Of a stretch of 64,000 bases of DNA, positions 44,795 through 55,388 are shown piece by piece. Both the position numbers and the translations under genes were made by a program. Where the stretch lies: NCBI RefSeq assembly GCF_001042475.2, contig NZ_LECW02000045.1, forward strand, positions 62,001 through 126,000, in the 5' to 3' direction. This DNA is from Bacillus glycinifermentans. GTDB lineage: Bacteria; Bacillota; Bacilli; Bacillales; Bacillaceae. How positions within the stretch are numbered: the first letter of the stretch is position 1; the number at the start of each line of letters is the position of its first letter. The notes under the pieces were generated by a model, which was not told where the DNA came from, did not search any database, and saw nothing but the letters and a program-made list of their open reading frames with translations.

Positions 44795-46852
44795 ATGTCT
44801 AAATCTTATACGACAGAGGCAAAGTTCATGCTTCACGGAGGAGATTACAATCCTGAGCAGTGGCTTGATCGGCCCGATATTTTAGCGGACGATGTAAAAT
44901 TGATGAAGCTTGCCCATGCCAATACGTTTTCTGTGGGGATTTTTGCATGGAGCGCACTTGAGCCTGAGGAAGGCGTCTATACGTTTGACTGGCTTGACGG
45001 GATTTTCGACAGCATCCACCGGATGGGGGGACGGGTCATTTTGGCGACGCCGAGCGGAGCGCGCCCGGCCTGGCTGTCGCAAACATATCCCGAAGTGCTG
45101 CGCGTGAATGCAGCCAGGGTGAAACAGCTCCACGGTTCAAGGCATAATCATTGTTTTACTTCCAGCGTATACCGTGAAAAAACGAGAGATATCAATCGCT
45201 TGCTGGCCGAAAGGTATGGCGGGCATCCGGCGCTCCTCATGTGGCACGTGTCGAACGAATACGGCGGGGAATGCCACTGCGGGGAGTGTCAGAACGCTTT
45301 CAGAGAATGGCTTAAAAAGAAATACAACGATGATCTGAAGGCATTGAATGACGCCTGGTGGGGGCCTTTTTGGAGCCATACGTACAGCGACTGGTCACAA
45401 ATCGAATCCCCTTCTCCGATCGGGGAAAACGCCGTACACGGTCTGAATTTGGACTGGCGCCGGTTTGTCACCGATCAAACGATTTCGTTCTATCACAATG
45501 AGATCGTTCCTTTAAGGGAAATCACGCCGAACATTCCCATCACGACAAACTTCATGGCAGACACATACGATTTAATTCCTTTTCAGGGCCTCGATTACAG
45601 CAAGTTTGCCAAGCATGTTGACGTGATCAGCTGGGATGCGTATCCTGCATGGCACAATGATTGGGAGAGCACGGCCGATTTGGCGGTAAAAGTCGGCTTT
45701 ATCAATGACTTATACAGGAGCCTGAAGCAGCAGCCGTTCCTGCTAATGGAATCCACGCCAAGCAGCGTCAATTGGCATGATGTGAACAAACCGAAGCGCC
45801 CGGGGATGAATTTGCTGTCATCGATGCAGATGGTCGCCCATGGATCTGACAGCGTCCTCTATTTTCAATGGCGGCAATCGCGCGGTTCTTCAGAAAAATT
45901 TCACGGAGCGGTCGTCGGCCACGACAATAGCCCGGAAAACCGCGTGTTTCAAGAAGTCGCCAAAATCGGTCAAACATTGGAACGCCTTTCCGATGTCGCC
46001 GGGACGAATCGTCCGGCGGAGACGGCCATTCTTTACGATTGGGAAAACAATTGGGCGATTCAGGATGCACAAGGATTCGGGATGAAGACGAAGCGCTATC
46101 CCCAGACATTGCAGCAGCATTACCGGGCGTTTTGGGAGCGGGATATTCCCGTCGATGTCATCACGAAGGAACACGATTTTTCATCATATCGATTGCTGAT
46201 CGCGCCGATGCTGTATTTAGCAAGCGAAGAAACGATAGCCCGGCTCAAGGCATTTGTTGCAGACGGAGGCACATTGGTGCTGACTTATATCAGCGGGATC
46301 GTCAACGAGCATGACTTAACCTATTTATCCGGATGGCCTCAGGATCTCCAAGAGATGTTCGGCATGGAGCCTATAGAAACAGACACGCTGTACCCAAGCG
46401 ATAAAAATGCAGTCCGTTATCAAAACAAATCGTATGAAGTGACGGACTATGCAACCGTCATTCGCATGCACACGGCGGTTCAGGAAGGCGTCTATGAGGA
46501 CGATTTTTACGCAAATACACCGGCCGTGACAAGCCATCAATACAAAAAAGGGAAAACATACTATATCGGGGCGAGGTTAAATGACGAATTTCACGGCGAT
46601 TTTTACCGGCATTTGATGGAACAGCTGTCGATCAAACCGCCATTTTCGGTGAAGCATGAGAAAGGCGTGTCCGTTCAGGTTCGGTGCGACGGGGAGCATG
46701 ACTATATTTTTGTCATGAACTTTACAGAGGAAAAACAGCCTGTTGCGTTTGAATCAAGCGTGAGGGATATGGTGACAGGGGAAGTCATTAAAGGTGATTT
46801 GACACTGGACAAATATGAAGTCAGAATCGTGGCGAAAACAAAAAACGACTAG
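44795..46852 (+). CDS. ganA: beta-galactosidase GanA (GH42)
   Basis: Intracellular GH42 beta-galactosidase of 685 residues, hydrolysing imported beta-1,4-galactooligosaccharides. The N-terminal barrel has FMLHGGDYNPEQWLDRPDI; the acid/base Glu is in MWHVSNEYGG and the zinc-type Cys cluster CHCGEC follows. The nucleophile is in LLMESTPSSVNW. It lacks a signal peptide. ATG 44795 is preceded by AAAAGGAG. Close to B. subtilis GanA/LacA (687 residues). Confidence 0.95.
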   Translation: MSKSYTTEAKFMLHGGDYNPEQWLDRPDILADDVKLMKLAHANTFSVGIFAWSALEPEEGVYTFDWLDGIFDSIHRMGGRVILATPSGARPAWLSQTYPEVLRVNAARVKQLHGSRHNHCFTSSVYREKTRDINRLLAERYGGHPALLMWHVSNEYGGECHCGECQNAFREWLKKKYNDDLKALNDAWWGPFWSHTYSDWSQIESPSPIGENAVHGLNLDWRRFVTDQTISFYHNEIVPLREITPNIPITTNFMADTYDLIPFQGLDYSKFAKHVDVISWDAYPAWHNDWESTADLAVKVGFINDLYRSLKQQPFLLMESTPSSVNWHDVNKPKRPGMNLLSSMQMVAHGSDSVLYFQWRQSRGSSEKFHGAVVGHDNSPENRVFQEVAKIGQTLERLSDVAGTNRPAETAILYDWENNWAIQDAQGFGMKTKRYPQTLQQHYRAFWERDIPVDVITKEHDFSSYRLLIAPMLYLASEETIARLKAFVADGGTLVLTYISGIVNEHDLTYLSGWPQDLQEMFGMEPIETDTLYPSDKNAVRYQNKSYEVTDYATVIRMHTAVQEGVYEDDFYANTPAVTSHQYKKGKTYYIGARLNDEFHGDFYRHLMEQLSIKPPFSVKHEKGVSVQVRCDGEHDYIFVMNFTEEKQPVAFESSVRDMVTGEVIKGDLTLDKYEVRIVAKTKND

Positions 46853-48211
<1,359 letters not shown>

Positions 48212-48221
48212 TCGCGAATTG

Positions 48222-48258
48222 AAAGAGGCCTGAGGTCATCAGCGTCAGGCCTCTTTTT
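48222..48258 (+). terminator. terminator of the gan operon
   Basis: AAAGAGGCCTGA/TCAGGCCTCTTT stem followed by T-run. The A-rich left arm could also serve the convergent GNAT gene. Confidence 0.88.
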
Positions 48259-48261
48259 AAC

Positions 48262-48738
48262 TTAACGGGACGATTGAATGTGCATTTTCATGACAATCTG
48301 TTCTCCGATGGGGCCGATTTTTCTTTTTCCGGTATCGGCAAAACCGGCTTTCTCATACAAACGCCGGGCCGGAATATTTTTTTGATTGACAACCAGCACG
48401 ATTTCATCGCAATGTTTGAATTCTTGTTTGATAAAGGACGCAAGTTTCAGCAATCCTTTTTTGGCAAAGCCTTTTCTCTGCTGTCTATGATCAATGGATA
48501 ACGCGGTTAACAGCATGGCGTTCGGGTTCGTTGAATAGTCTTTGACTCTTTCTGTTGAATGAAGCAAAAAAAATCCGACAGGCGTTCCTTCACTGACAAT
48601 GACGATCGGATATTGTCCGTCCCCCGATTGCATCACATCGCGAGGAAGCGCGGTGAAGCGTCTTTGTTCTTCCGGAAGCTCAAAGCCTTTCAAAACGGGC
48701 AAATGCTCTTTAGAGCAATGCGTAAGTTCAATGCTCAT
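48262..48738 (-). CDS. GNAT-family N-acetyltransferase
   Basis: Protein of 158 residues with the GNAT fold: ALSIDHRQQRKGFAKKGL is the acetyl-CoA-binding motif A (Q/R-x-x-G-x-G/A) and NQKNIPARRLYEKAGFADTG is motif B. The acceptor substrate cannot be predicted. Single gene, convergent with ganB, with AAAGGGGATG before the start. Confidence 0.85.
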   Translation of the reverse strand: MSIELTHCSKEHLPVLKGFELPEEQRRFTALPRDVMQSGDGQYPIVIVSEGTPVGFFLLHSTERVKDYSTNPNAMLLTALSIDHRQQRKGFAKKGLLKLASFIKQEFKHCDEIVLVVNQKNIPARRLYEKAGFADTGKRKIGPIGEQIVMKMHIQSSR

Positions 48739-48811
48739 TTAATCATCCCCTTTCTGCAGCGAGTAAGGTTCTTTCTCATAGGATAGAACATTTGTTTGTT
48801 TTTTGTAAAGA

Positions 48812-48836
48812 AAAAATGAAGGGGAGTGCCCCCTTC
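48812..48836 (-). terminator. terminator of yxeA
   Basis: GAAGGGG/CCCCTTC stem followed on the minus strand by ATTTTTTC, 40 bases after yxeA. Confidence 0.75.
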
Positions 48837-48877
48837 ACCACGATCTATATCAAACAAATAAAAAGCTGGCATTCGGT

Positions 48878-49240
48878 TCATTTCATCTCCGCCAAAGCGC
48901 CTTGAGGCACTTCCTCCCGCTCGATCTCAATCCAGCCTTTTCCGTAGGTTCCGACGGTGTACATTTTGAGATAAGCGCCTGCCCGCAGCTTTCTGTCCAT
49001 CACCCTGACGATTTTTTGTTTGTTTCCAGTTTTTTCGTACCCGGTGAATGTGTAGCGGTATTTGCCGTTCCATAGCTTTTCGTAAGCGTCCGTCGTTTTG
49101 ACGTAGTATGCTTCAACCGGAAGGCCTTTCAGAAAATTATCAGACAGCGGGGTGAGGCCCGCTGTCGTCTTTTGGAGGGCAAACAGTCCTGCAAAAACGA
49201 TCAAAACAGCGGCGGCGAGTCCGATTCCCAGCTTTTTCAT
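48878..49240 (-). CDS. yxeA: YxeA-family secreted protein (DUF1093)
   Basis: Small exported protein of 120 residues. An N-terminal membrane/signal segment (GIGLAAAVLIVFAGLFAL) precedes a beta-rich OB-like domain with YYVKTTD, YRYTFTGYEKTGNKQ and GAYLKMYTVG. DUF1093 proteins accompany peptide-sensing BceAB-type modules. In B. subtilis yxeA follows yxdM; here it is divergent from yxdJ, with a shared BceR-type operator between them. The function is unknown; an accessory role in the peptide response is inferred. Confidence 0.82.
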   Translation of the reverse strand: MKKLGIGLAAAVLIVFAGLFALQKTTAGLTPLSDNFLKGLPVEAYYVKTTDAYEKLWNGKYRYTFTGYEKTGNKQKIVRVMDRKLRAGAYLKMYTVGTYGKGWIEIEREEVPQGALAEMK

Positions 49241-49322
49241 TGCATCTTCTCCTCTTTTCTTTTGTTCAGTCCCATTTTATAAATTATCGGCGGAATAAGA
49301 CATTGATTCAAATTACAGTTCG

Positions 49323-49338
49323 CTTACATTTTTGTAAG
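49323..49338. promoter_or_regulatory. YxdJ/BceR-type operator (yxeA-yxdJ)
   Basis: CTTACATTTTTGTAAG contains TTACA-N4-TGTAA, the inverted-repeat pattern of BceR-like regulators, between the divergent yxeA and yxdJ genes. Confidence 0.75.
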
Positions 49339-49401
49339 ATTAGATTTTGTGAATCGCGGGGCAACGTGTCATAATAGACGCAAACAAAGGAGAGACGGAA
49401 C

Positions 49402-50109
49402 ATGCAAACCATTATGATTGTGGAAGACGATCCGAAAATTGCCGAACTGCTGCGGTCCCATATCATCAAATACGGCTATCGCGTACACGTCGTTCATGAT
49501 TTTGACCGCGTGATGGACGAATTCAGAAATGAACGGCCTGACCTTGTGCTGCTCGACGTCAATCTGCCGAGCTTTGACGGCTATTATTGGTGCCGGCAGA
49601 TCCGTCAGGAATCGATCTGCCCCGTCTTGTTTTTATCGGCGCGGACAGGTGAAATGGACCAGGTCATGGCGCTTGAAAACGGAGGGGATGATTTTATTAC
49701 GAAGCCGTTTCATTCTGAAATCGTCATGGCGAAAATTCGCAGCCAGCTGCGCCGGGCTTACGGCGAATACGCAGCAAAGGCCGATGAGCGGATGCTGGAA
49801 AGGGAAGGGCTCAGGCTTTTCCCGGAAAGGCTTGAATTGGCATTTGGAACAAAAACGGCTGCTTTGACGAAAAAAGAAGCCGATATAATCGAAAGCTTAA
49901 TGGAGCGCTATCCGAGGGTCACCGGCCGTGAAGACCTGCTTGCCAAGCTTTGGGACGATCAGGCGTATGTCGACGAAAACACGCTCAATGTCAACATTAC
50001 ACGGGTCAGAAAGAAATTTTTGGAGCTTGGCATCGAAGACGCGGTGGAAACGGTCAGGGGCGCCGGGTACCGTCTGAATGTATCCTGGGTGAAGGCGGGA
50101 GAAGAATGA
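49402..50109 (+). CDS. yxdJ: OmpR-family response regulator YxdJ
   Basis: Regulator of 235 residues of the BceR/YxdJ group. The receiver has IMIVEDDPK, phospho-acceptor in LVLLDVNLPSFDG and Lys in FITKPFHSE. The winged helix has LTKKEADIIESL and LNVNITRVRKKF. In B. subtilis YxdJ answers the human peptide LL-37 and activates yxdLM. ATG 49402 follows AAAGGAGAGA. It overlaps the kinase start by 4 bases. Confidence 0.92.
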   Translation: MQTIMIVEDDPKIAELLRSHIIKYGYRVHVVHDFDRVMDEFRNERPDLVLLDVNLPSFDGYYWCRQIRQESICPVLFLSARTGEMDQVMALENGGDDFITKPFHSEIVMAKIRSQLRRAYGEYAAKADERMLEREGLRLFPERLELAFGTKTAALTKKEADIIESLMERYPRVTGREDLLAKLWDDQAYVDENTLNVNITRVRKKFLELGIEDAVETVRGAGYRLNVSWVKAGEE

Positions 50110-51107
50110 AGCTGTTTTTCAAGGAGCATTATCTGCTGATCGGCGTGCAAATCGTGCAGTTTGCCGTCATGTTATCGGTGTATTGGCTTGATGGATACCG
50201 GAGCATCAAGCCCCTTTTGTATGCCGTTTTTCTCGGTTTTTTCTTTCTCGGCTGCTATCTTTTTTATCATTACTATAGGCGCCGCAAATTTTACAGGCGC
50301 CTCGCAAGGCCCTTAGAGACGCTTGACGAATCCATTCAAAAAAACGGCGGGGCCCCTGCGGCAGAAGCGCTTGAGGAGCTTCTGAAAAGCCAGTACAGGC
50401 ATTACCGGCACGAATTGAAAACGTTGGAGCGGGCGCAAAAAGAGCATCTTACGTTTATGGAGCAATGGGTGCACCAAATGAAAACGCCGCTGTCCGTCAT
50501 TGAGCTGACGGCCCAGAATCTCGATGAGCCGGAATCGTCGAGCATTCGCGAGGAGACCGAGCGGATGAAGACCGGATTGAACACGATTCTGTACATGGCC
50601 CGCCTTCGGACGATTGAGCAGGACTTCCGCGTCAAGCCGGTCGTTTTAGCTGATATCGTTCATGAAGTCAACCGCGACAACAAGCGCCTCTATATCCGCA
50701 GCCAGGTGTATCCGAAGTTCAAGGAAGAAAAGCAAGGCCTCACGGTTGAAACAGATGAAAAATGGCTGTTTTTTATGCTGTCTCAGCTCGTGCAAAATGC
50801 GGTGAAATATTCTGCGGGAAAAAGCAGCACGATCATTATTTCCCTTTATGAAAAAGGAGCGGAAGCGGTATTGGAAGTGACGGATTTCGGCGTCGGAATT
50901 CCTGAAGCGGACAGGAAGCGGGTGTTTGATCCGTTTTTTACGGGCGAAAACGGCCGCAGTTTTAGAGAATCAACGGGAATGGGCCTTTATTTGACAAAGA
51001 CGGCGGCCGATCAGCTCGGCCATCGCCTTGAGCTCGATTCAGAGGAAGGCAAAGGTACGACGGTCCGGATGGTGTTCACTTCGACGCAAAACCTTACACC
51101 GATGTAA
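50106..51107 (+). CDS. yxdK: intramembrane-sensing histidine kinase YxdK
   Basis: BceS-like kinase of 333 residues. Two membrane segments near the N-terminus (about 11-30 and 38-58) have almost no loop between them, so sensing depends on the YxdLM transporter. The phospho-acceptor His is in EQWVHQMKTPLSVIEL; HATPase boxes are LVQNAVKYSAG, DFGVGIPEADR and STGMGLYLTK. ATG 50106 overlaps the yxdJ stop; the longer frame from 49950 overlaps yxdJ and is discarded. Confidence 0.92.
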   Translation: MKLFFKEHYLLIGVQIVQFAVMLSVYWLDGYRSIKPLLYAVFLGFFFLGCYLFYHYYRRRKFYRRLARPLETLDESIQKNGGAPAAEALEELLKSQYRHYRHELKTLERAQKEHLTFMEQWVHQMKTPLSVIELTAQNLDEPESSSIREETERMKTGLNTILYMARLRTIEQDFRVKPVVLADIVHEVNRDNKRLYIRSQVYPKFKEEKQGLTVETDEKWLFFMLSQLVQNAVKYSAGKSSTIIISLYEKGAEAVLEVTDFGVGIPEADRKRVFDPFFTGENGRSFRESTGMGLYLTKTAADQLGHRLELDSEEGKGTTVRMVFTSTQNLTPM

Positions 51108-51109
51108 GG
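51092..51109. promoter_or_regulatory. YxdJ/BceR-type operator (yxdLM)
   Basis: CCTTACACCGATGTAAGG contains TTACA-N4-TGTAA. It overlaps the yxdK stop and lies about 85 bases upstream of yxdL, the expected place for activation of the transporter genes. Confidence 0.82.
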
Positions 51110-51194
51110 AAAGTGAAAGAAGAATCGATAGTTTTGACTTTGCTTTTTTAGATAGACTAAAATCACAGATCGAAAGAGGAAAGGAGATCTTGTG

Positions 51195-51959
51195 ATGCTT
51201 CAAGTTAAACAAGCGAGCAAAATATACGAAGGAAAAATCGCCTACAGGGCGTTAACCGATATTAACTTAACAATTGATGAAGGCGAGTTTGTCGGGATCA
51301 TGGGGCCGTCCGGGAGCGGGAAAACGACCCTTTTGAATATGATCGCAACCATTGACGAGCCGACGACTGGAGAAATTCTGATCAACGGCAGAAACCCGCA
51401 TGTGCTGAAAAAAGAACAGCTGGCCAAGTTCCGCCGCAGGGAACTGGGATTCGTCTTTCAGGACTTCAACCTTCTGCACACATTAACGGTTGAGGAAAAC
51501 ATCGTTCTTCCTTTGACGCTTGACGGGGAAAAGGTCAGAGAGATGAAGCGGAAAGCGAACGACCTTGCTGAAAAACTCGGGATTACACATATTATGAAAA
51601 AGCGGACATTTGAGATATCAGGAGGGCAGGCGCAGCGTGCCGCCGTGGCAAGGGCAATGATTCATTCGCCGAAGCTGCTGCTTGCCGACGAACCGACGGG
51701 AAATCTTGATTCCAAATCGTCCAAAGACGTCATGGAAATGCTTGAATCGATCAATCGCCATGAGAAAACGACGATGATGCTTGTCACGCATGATCCTCAG
51801 GCGGCGAGCTACTGCCATCGGGTGATCTTTATTAAAGACGGAAAGCTGTATTCGGAAATTAACCGCGGCGATCACCGCCAGGCCTTTTTCCAAAGGATTC
51901 TGGACACGCTTTCCTTATTGGGAGGGGATGCAAATGACCTTTCGTCAATTCGCGTTTAA
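51195..51959 (+). CDS. yxdL: ABC transporter ATPase YxdL
   Basis: BceA-type ATPase of about 254 residues. Walker A is MGPSGSGKTTLLNMIATID, the signature region is FEISGGQAQRAAVARAM, Walker B is LLLADEPTGNLD, and the switch His is in MLVTHDPQAAS. AAGGAG is eight bases before ATG 51195; GTG 51192 is an alternative. With YxdM it forms the antimicrobial-peptide sensing and detoxification transporter that signals to YxdK. Confidence 0.93.
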   Translation: MLQVKQASKIYEGKIAYRALTDINLTIDEGEFVGIMGPSGSGKTTLLNMIATIDEPTTGEILINGRNPHVLKKEQLAKFRRRELGFVFQDFNLLHTLTVEENIVLPLTLDGEKVREMKRKANDLAEKLGITHIMKKRTFEISGGQAQRAAVARAMIHSPKLLLADEPTGNLDSKSSKDVMEMLESINRHEKTTMMLVTHDPQAASYCHRVIFIKDGKLYSEINRGDHRQAFFQRILDTLSLLGGDANDLSSIRV

Positions 51960-53820
51960 CAACGTCCTCCGCAATAAAAGGCTTTATGCCGCTTATTTTC
52001 TCAGCAGCATATTTACGGTGATGGTGTTTTTTACGTTTGCCATGTTTACGTTTCATCCGGCGATCAATGGCGGTGCAGGGCAATCCGGGATGGGCCTTAA
52101 AGCGCTGTCAGGTATGTATGTATCGGGCGGCATCATCTTCGTCTTTTCGTTTTTCTTTATTCTGTATTCGATGAGCTCGTTTCTTCAATCAAGGAAAAAA
52201 GAGTTCGGGGTATTAATGATCCAAGGAATGTCCATGCGCCAAATCCGTATGATGGTTTTCATGGAAAATATGCTGATCGGGTTCTTTGCCACCATCGGCG
52301 GAATTGCTGTCGGCATGATATTCGCGAAATTGATCTTGCTCACAGCCGAAAATGTGCTGATTATTGAAAACAGGCTCAATTTTTATTTCCCGCTGATGGC
52401 GGTCATTGTCACGTTCGTTTCGTTTACGACTTTATTTTTGTTTATTTCGTTTCTCGTGACGTTCGTGCTCAGGACCGGGAAGCTGATCGACCTGTTAAAG
52501 GGAAATAAGAAACCGAAGGGAGAACCGAAGGCTTCCGTCTTTTTGGCGATCCTTGCGGCCGTTCTCCTTGCATCGGGCTATTATGCAGCTTTGACTGCCA
52601 AAGGAAACGGCGTTTTTCTGGTCATGTTTCCGGTGACGGTTGTCGTCATTCTCGGAACGTACCTGCTCTTTACGCAATTAAGCGTCTATGTCATCCGCAG
52701 GATCAAAAAACGGGAAACCCTGTTCTGGCGAAAAACGAACATGCTCTTATTTTCAGACCTTTCCTACCGCATAAAGGATAATGCCCGGACGTTTTTTATG
52801 GTGGCGATCATTTCTACCGTGGCGTTCAGCGCAATCGGGGCGCTCTACGGGGTGCAGTCGGTCTTGCTCGGTGCGACAAAAAGCGTGAACCCGAATACGT
52901 TCACATATCAGTCGCGGGGGGATGACAAAAAGGCAGAACAGGATACAGCTTTTATCAATCAGACGCTGCGCGACAGGAATGTGAAGACGCAAAAGGCAGA
53001 AGCGGAATTCAAATATGTGAAGATAAACGGTGAAGAGCAATTGCTGGTTAAGCTGTCCGATTACAATCGGCTTGCTGGTCTGATCGGCGAGAAGCCCCTC
53101 AAGCTGGCTGAAGGAAAAGCCGCGGCGGTTGAATTCGACGGCTATGCCGGCAGCTATGAAATCGAGAGGAACAAGCAGACCATCGAGCTGAAAACAGGTA
53201 AACGGCTTCAGGCCGATCACGCCATGTATTCAAGGGCAGTGGGTAAGCCGGGAATGTATTATGTCGTTTCTGACGAAGATTTTGAACAATTGAAAAAGCC
53301 GGTATCAGAGGAACGGTTTTATGCGTGGCAGGCTCAAGGGGAAGACGAGACGTCCTTGATTAAAACGGGAGAGATATTAAACAATAAGCTCGACCCGCTC
53401 AATTTCATGGCCGTTGATTACGAGGTTTATGATCTCAGCAGGGGATATGGCCCCATGTTATTCATCGGGTTGTTTATCGGAATTGTCTTTTTCGTTTCTG
53501 CAGGAAGCTTCCTTTATTTCCGCCTGTATACCGATTTGGATGAAGACAAAGAGAAATTTAAAGCGATATCCAAGGTGGGCTTGACCGGCCGCGAGCTGAA
53601 TAAGGTGCTGACAAGGCAGATGGCGATCCTTTTCTTTGCACCTATCATCGTTGCGCTGATTCATGGAGCGGTGGCGCTCACGGCATTATCGAATGCGTTT
53701 CGGTACAATCTCTTTACGGAATCTGCAATCGTTCTCGGCGTGTTTTTCGCGATTCAGGTCATCTACTTTTTCATCGTGCGTTTCTACTATACGAAGCAGA
53801 TTAAAGCTGCGCTTCGTTAG
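51934..53820 (+). CDS. yxdM: ABC transporter permease YxdM (BceB-type)
   Basis: FtsX/BceB-type permease of 628 residues with ten membrane segments and a large extracytoplasmic domain of about 200 residues (roughly 310-510) between segments 7 and 8. That domain is thought to touch the peptide. Family landmarks are FNNVLRNKRLYAAYFLSS at the start and SRKKEFGVLMIQGMSMRQI. It overlaps yxdL by 26 bases. ATG 51934 is spaced from GGGAGGGG; ATG 51928 overlaps it. Confidence 0.92.
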   Translation: MTFRQFAFNNVLRNKRLYAAYFLSSIFTVMVFFTFAMFTFHPAINGGAGQSGMGLKALSGMYVSGGIIFVFSFFFILYSMSSFLQSRKKEFGVLMIQGMSMRQIRMMVFMENMLIGFFATIGGIAVGMIFAKLILLTAENVLIIENRLNFYFPLMAVIVTFVSFTTLFLFISFLVTFVLRTGKLIDLLKGNKKPKGEPKASVFLAILAAVLLASGYYAALTAKGNGVFLVMFPVTVVVILGTYLLFTQLSVYVIRRIKKRETLFWRKTNMLLFSDLSYRIKDNARTFFMVAIISTVAFSAIGALYGVQSVLLGATKSVNPNTFTYQSRGDDKKAEQDTAFINQTLRDRNVKTQKAEAEFKYVKINGEEQLLVKLSDYNRLAGLIGEKPLKLAEGKAAAVEFDGYAGSYEIERNKQTIELKTGKRLQADHAMYSRAVGKPGMYYVVSDEDFEQLKKPVSEERFYAWQAQGEDETSLIKTGEILNNKLDPLNFMAVDYEVYDLSRGYGPMLFIGLFIGIVFFVSAGSFLYFRLYTDLDEDKEKFKAISKVGLTGRELNKVLTRQMAILFFAPIIVALIHGAVALTALSNAFRYNLFTESAIVLGVFFAIQVIYFFIVRFYYTKQIKAALR

Positions 53821-53850
53821 GAGATTAGACGGCTGTCTAATCTCTTTTTT
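53821..53850 (+). terminator. terminator of yxdLM
   Basis: GAGATTAGAC/GTCTAATCTC perfect 10-bp stem, 4-base loop, six T. Confidence 0.92.
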
Positions 53851-53944
53851 ATACTTCATGCGACCTGAGCACTTCGCCTCTTTTTTAATTTGGATGATTA
53901 TGTTAATTTTAAAATATTTCAAATTTGAAAGAGGAGTGTTAGAT

Positions 53945-55030
53945 GTGCAAGTGAAAGAAATTTTCGTCATTCGCTGTATATCCTGCTTAAGCGTCGTGTT
54001 GCTCCATACGATTTCCATGGTCCTTTTCTTTCGGGGAGACATGCTTAGTGATACCGTCCGCGTTGTTGAATCTTTCAGAACCCTCCTGATGTTCAGCACA
54101 CCGGCGTTTATTTTCATTTCCGAGTTTTTGCTGGCGCACGCATATCCCGGCGGTGTTCCGCAAGGTTTTTTGAAAAAGAGATTCAAGACGATTTTCGTTC
54201 CCTTTCTATTCATCGCCGTTCTTGACGCGTTTGTCACGACCGGCTTGATGATGCAGCAGTTTCATATGACGGCGATCATAACCAAGCTATTGGCCAACAT
54301 TTTCTTAGGAAACTTCATCGGCTACTTTATTCTCGTCATCTTTCAGTTTTACCTTCTGCATATGTGCTTTCACTCCTTTTTGCAAAAGGCCTCCCCGAAA
54401 TGGGTGCTTTCCGTTTCTTTTGCGGTAACGGCTCTTTACTTAAGCTATTTTACGTTTATCAACCCGCCCGTTCTAAAAGAGATGGCGCCGTTTCCGTTTT
54501 CATGGGTGCCTTTTCCCGGCTGGCTTTTTTACTTTTGCCTGGCGTATTATTGCGGGAAAAACTACAAGAGCTTTTTGGCTCTGTTGGACAAGTACAAGTA
54601 TGCGGTGTACGGTACAGCTCTCATTTCGGCCGCTGCGATTGTCGCCATATCGTTTTTCGGGGAGAATATCACCGTTAATTCAAAGCGCCCTGATATCATG
54701 TTTTACTCGACGAGCATCATTTTCTTGTGCTTTCACCTGTTTTCCAAGCTGAACGCAGTTCCAAGGCTGATCATGATGATCAGCAACTATTCTTTTTCCA
54801 TCTATTTGTTGCATGCCTTCCTGCTCATCTTCGGACTTGTGATTTTAACCGCCTTTGAGGGGCTCCATGCGGCTGCTGCCTGTGTGCTGCTTTTTGTCAT
54901 TTGTACAGGCGGTGCGATGTTCATCTCATGGGCGGTCAACAAGTGTAAATACGGCTATATGTTCGTCGGCAAAATCTATCAGCCGAAACAGCGGAAAACA
55001 GAGCGGAACATACAGCATCACGCAGGGTAG
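53945..55030 (+). CDS. acyltransferase-3 family membrane protein
   Basis: Integral membrane acyltransferase of about 361 residues with ten hydrophobic segments. The family motif starts with EIFVIRCISCLSVVLLHTIS, with catalytic-type His in VLLHT, and ends with YSFSIYLLHAFLLIFGLV. Such proteins O-acetylate or otherwise acylate cell-wall sugars or lipids; B. subtilis YfiQ is a plausible relative. GTG 53945 is spaced from AAAGAGGAG; GTG 53936 or 53951 are alternatives. The frame open from 53663 overlaps yxdM and is discarded. Confidence 0.82.
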   Translation: MQVKEIFVIRCISCLSVVLLHTISMVLFFRGDMLSDTVRVVESFRTLLMFSTPAFIFISEFLLAHAYPGGVPQGFLKKRFKTIFVPFLFIAVLDAFVTTGLMMQQFHMTAIITKLLANIFLGNFIGYFILVIFQFYLLHMCFHSFLQKASPKWVLSVSFAVTALYLSYFTFINPPVLKEMAPFPFSWVPFPGWLFYFCLAYYCGKNYKSFLALLDKYKYAVYGTALISAAAIVAISFFGENITVNSKRPDIMFYSTSIIFLCFHLFSKLNAVPRLIMMISNYSFSIYLLHAFLLIFGLVILTAFEGLHAAAACVLLFVICTGGAMFISWAVNKCKYGYMFVGKIYQPKQRKTERNIQHHAG

Positions 55031-55036
55031 AATCCA

Positions 55037-55070
55037 AGCGGAAAATCGACAGGTTTTCCGCTATTTTTTT
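55037..55070 (+). terminator. terminator of the acyltransferase gene
   Basis: AGCGGAAAA/TTTTCCGCT stem followed by ATTTTTTT. Confidence 0.9.
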
Positions 55071-55121
55071 ACTAAAATATTCACTTGCTTTTTAAATGAC
55101 GAGCTACCTATAATCATAATA

Positions 55122-55136
55122 TGATAACGAGAATCA
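55122..55136. promoter_or_regulatory. Fur-like box upstream of feoAB
   Basis: TGATAACGAGAATCA, with 11 of 14 defined positions of the 7-1-7 Fur consensus, 22 bases before feoA. Confidence 0.72.
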
Positions 55137-55157
55137 TTTTCATTCCTGGAGGCATCG

Positions 55158-55388
55158 ATGATGGTTTTAGCAGAATTGAATCAAAGGGATAAAGCGAGAA
55201 TCATAGATTTTTCAGACGTCAATGAGATGGTGCAGCGGCGGCTGATTCATCTCGGAGTAAAAGAAGACGCAGAGATTTGTATGAAGCGGAAACTGCCGTT
55301 CGGCGGGCCGTGTATGTTTGAAACATCCGGGCAATCGATCGGCATTCGATTAACCGATGCGAAAAAAATAAAGGTTGAAAAACGATGA
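55158..55388 (+). CDS. feoA: ferrous iron transport protein FeoA
   Basis: SH3-like cytoplasmic protein of 76 residues that assists FeoB. Family features are LAELNQRDKARIIDF, RRLIHLGVKEDAEI and a C-terminal IGIRLTDAKKIKVE. It overlaps feoB by 4 bases. GGAGG lies before ATG 55158. Confidence 0.9.
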   Translation: MMVLAELNQRDKARIIDFSDVNEMVQRRLIHLGVKEDAEICMKRKLPFGGPCMFETSGQSIGIRLTDAKKIKVEKR

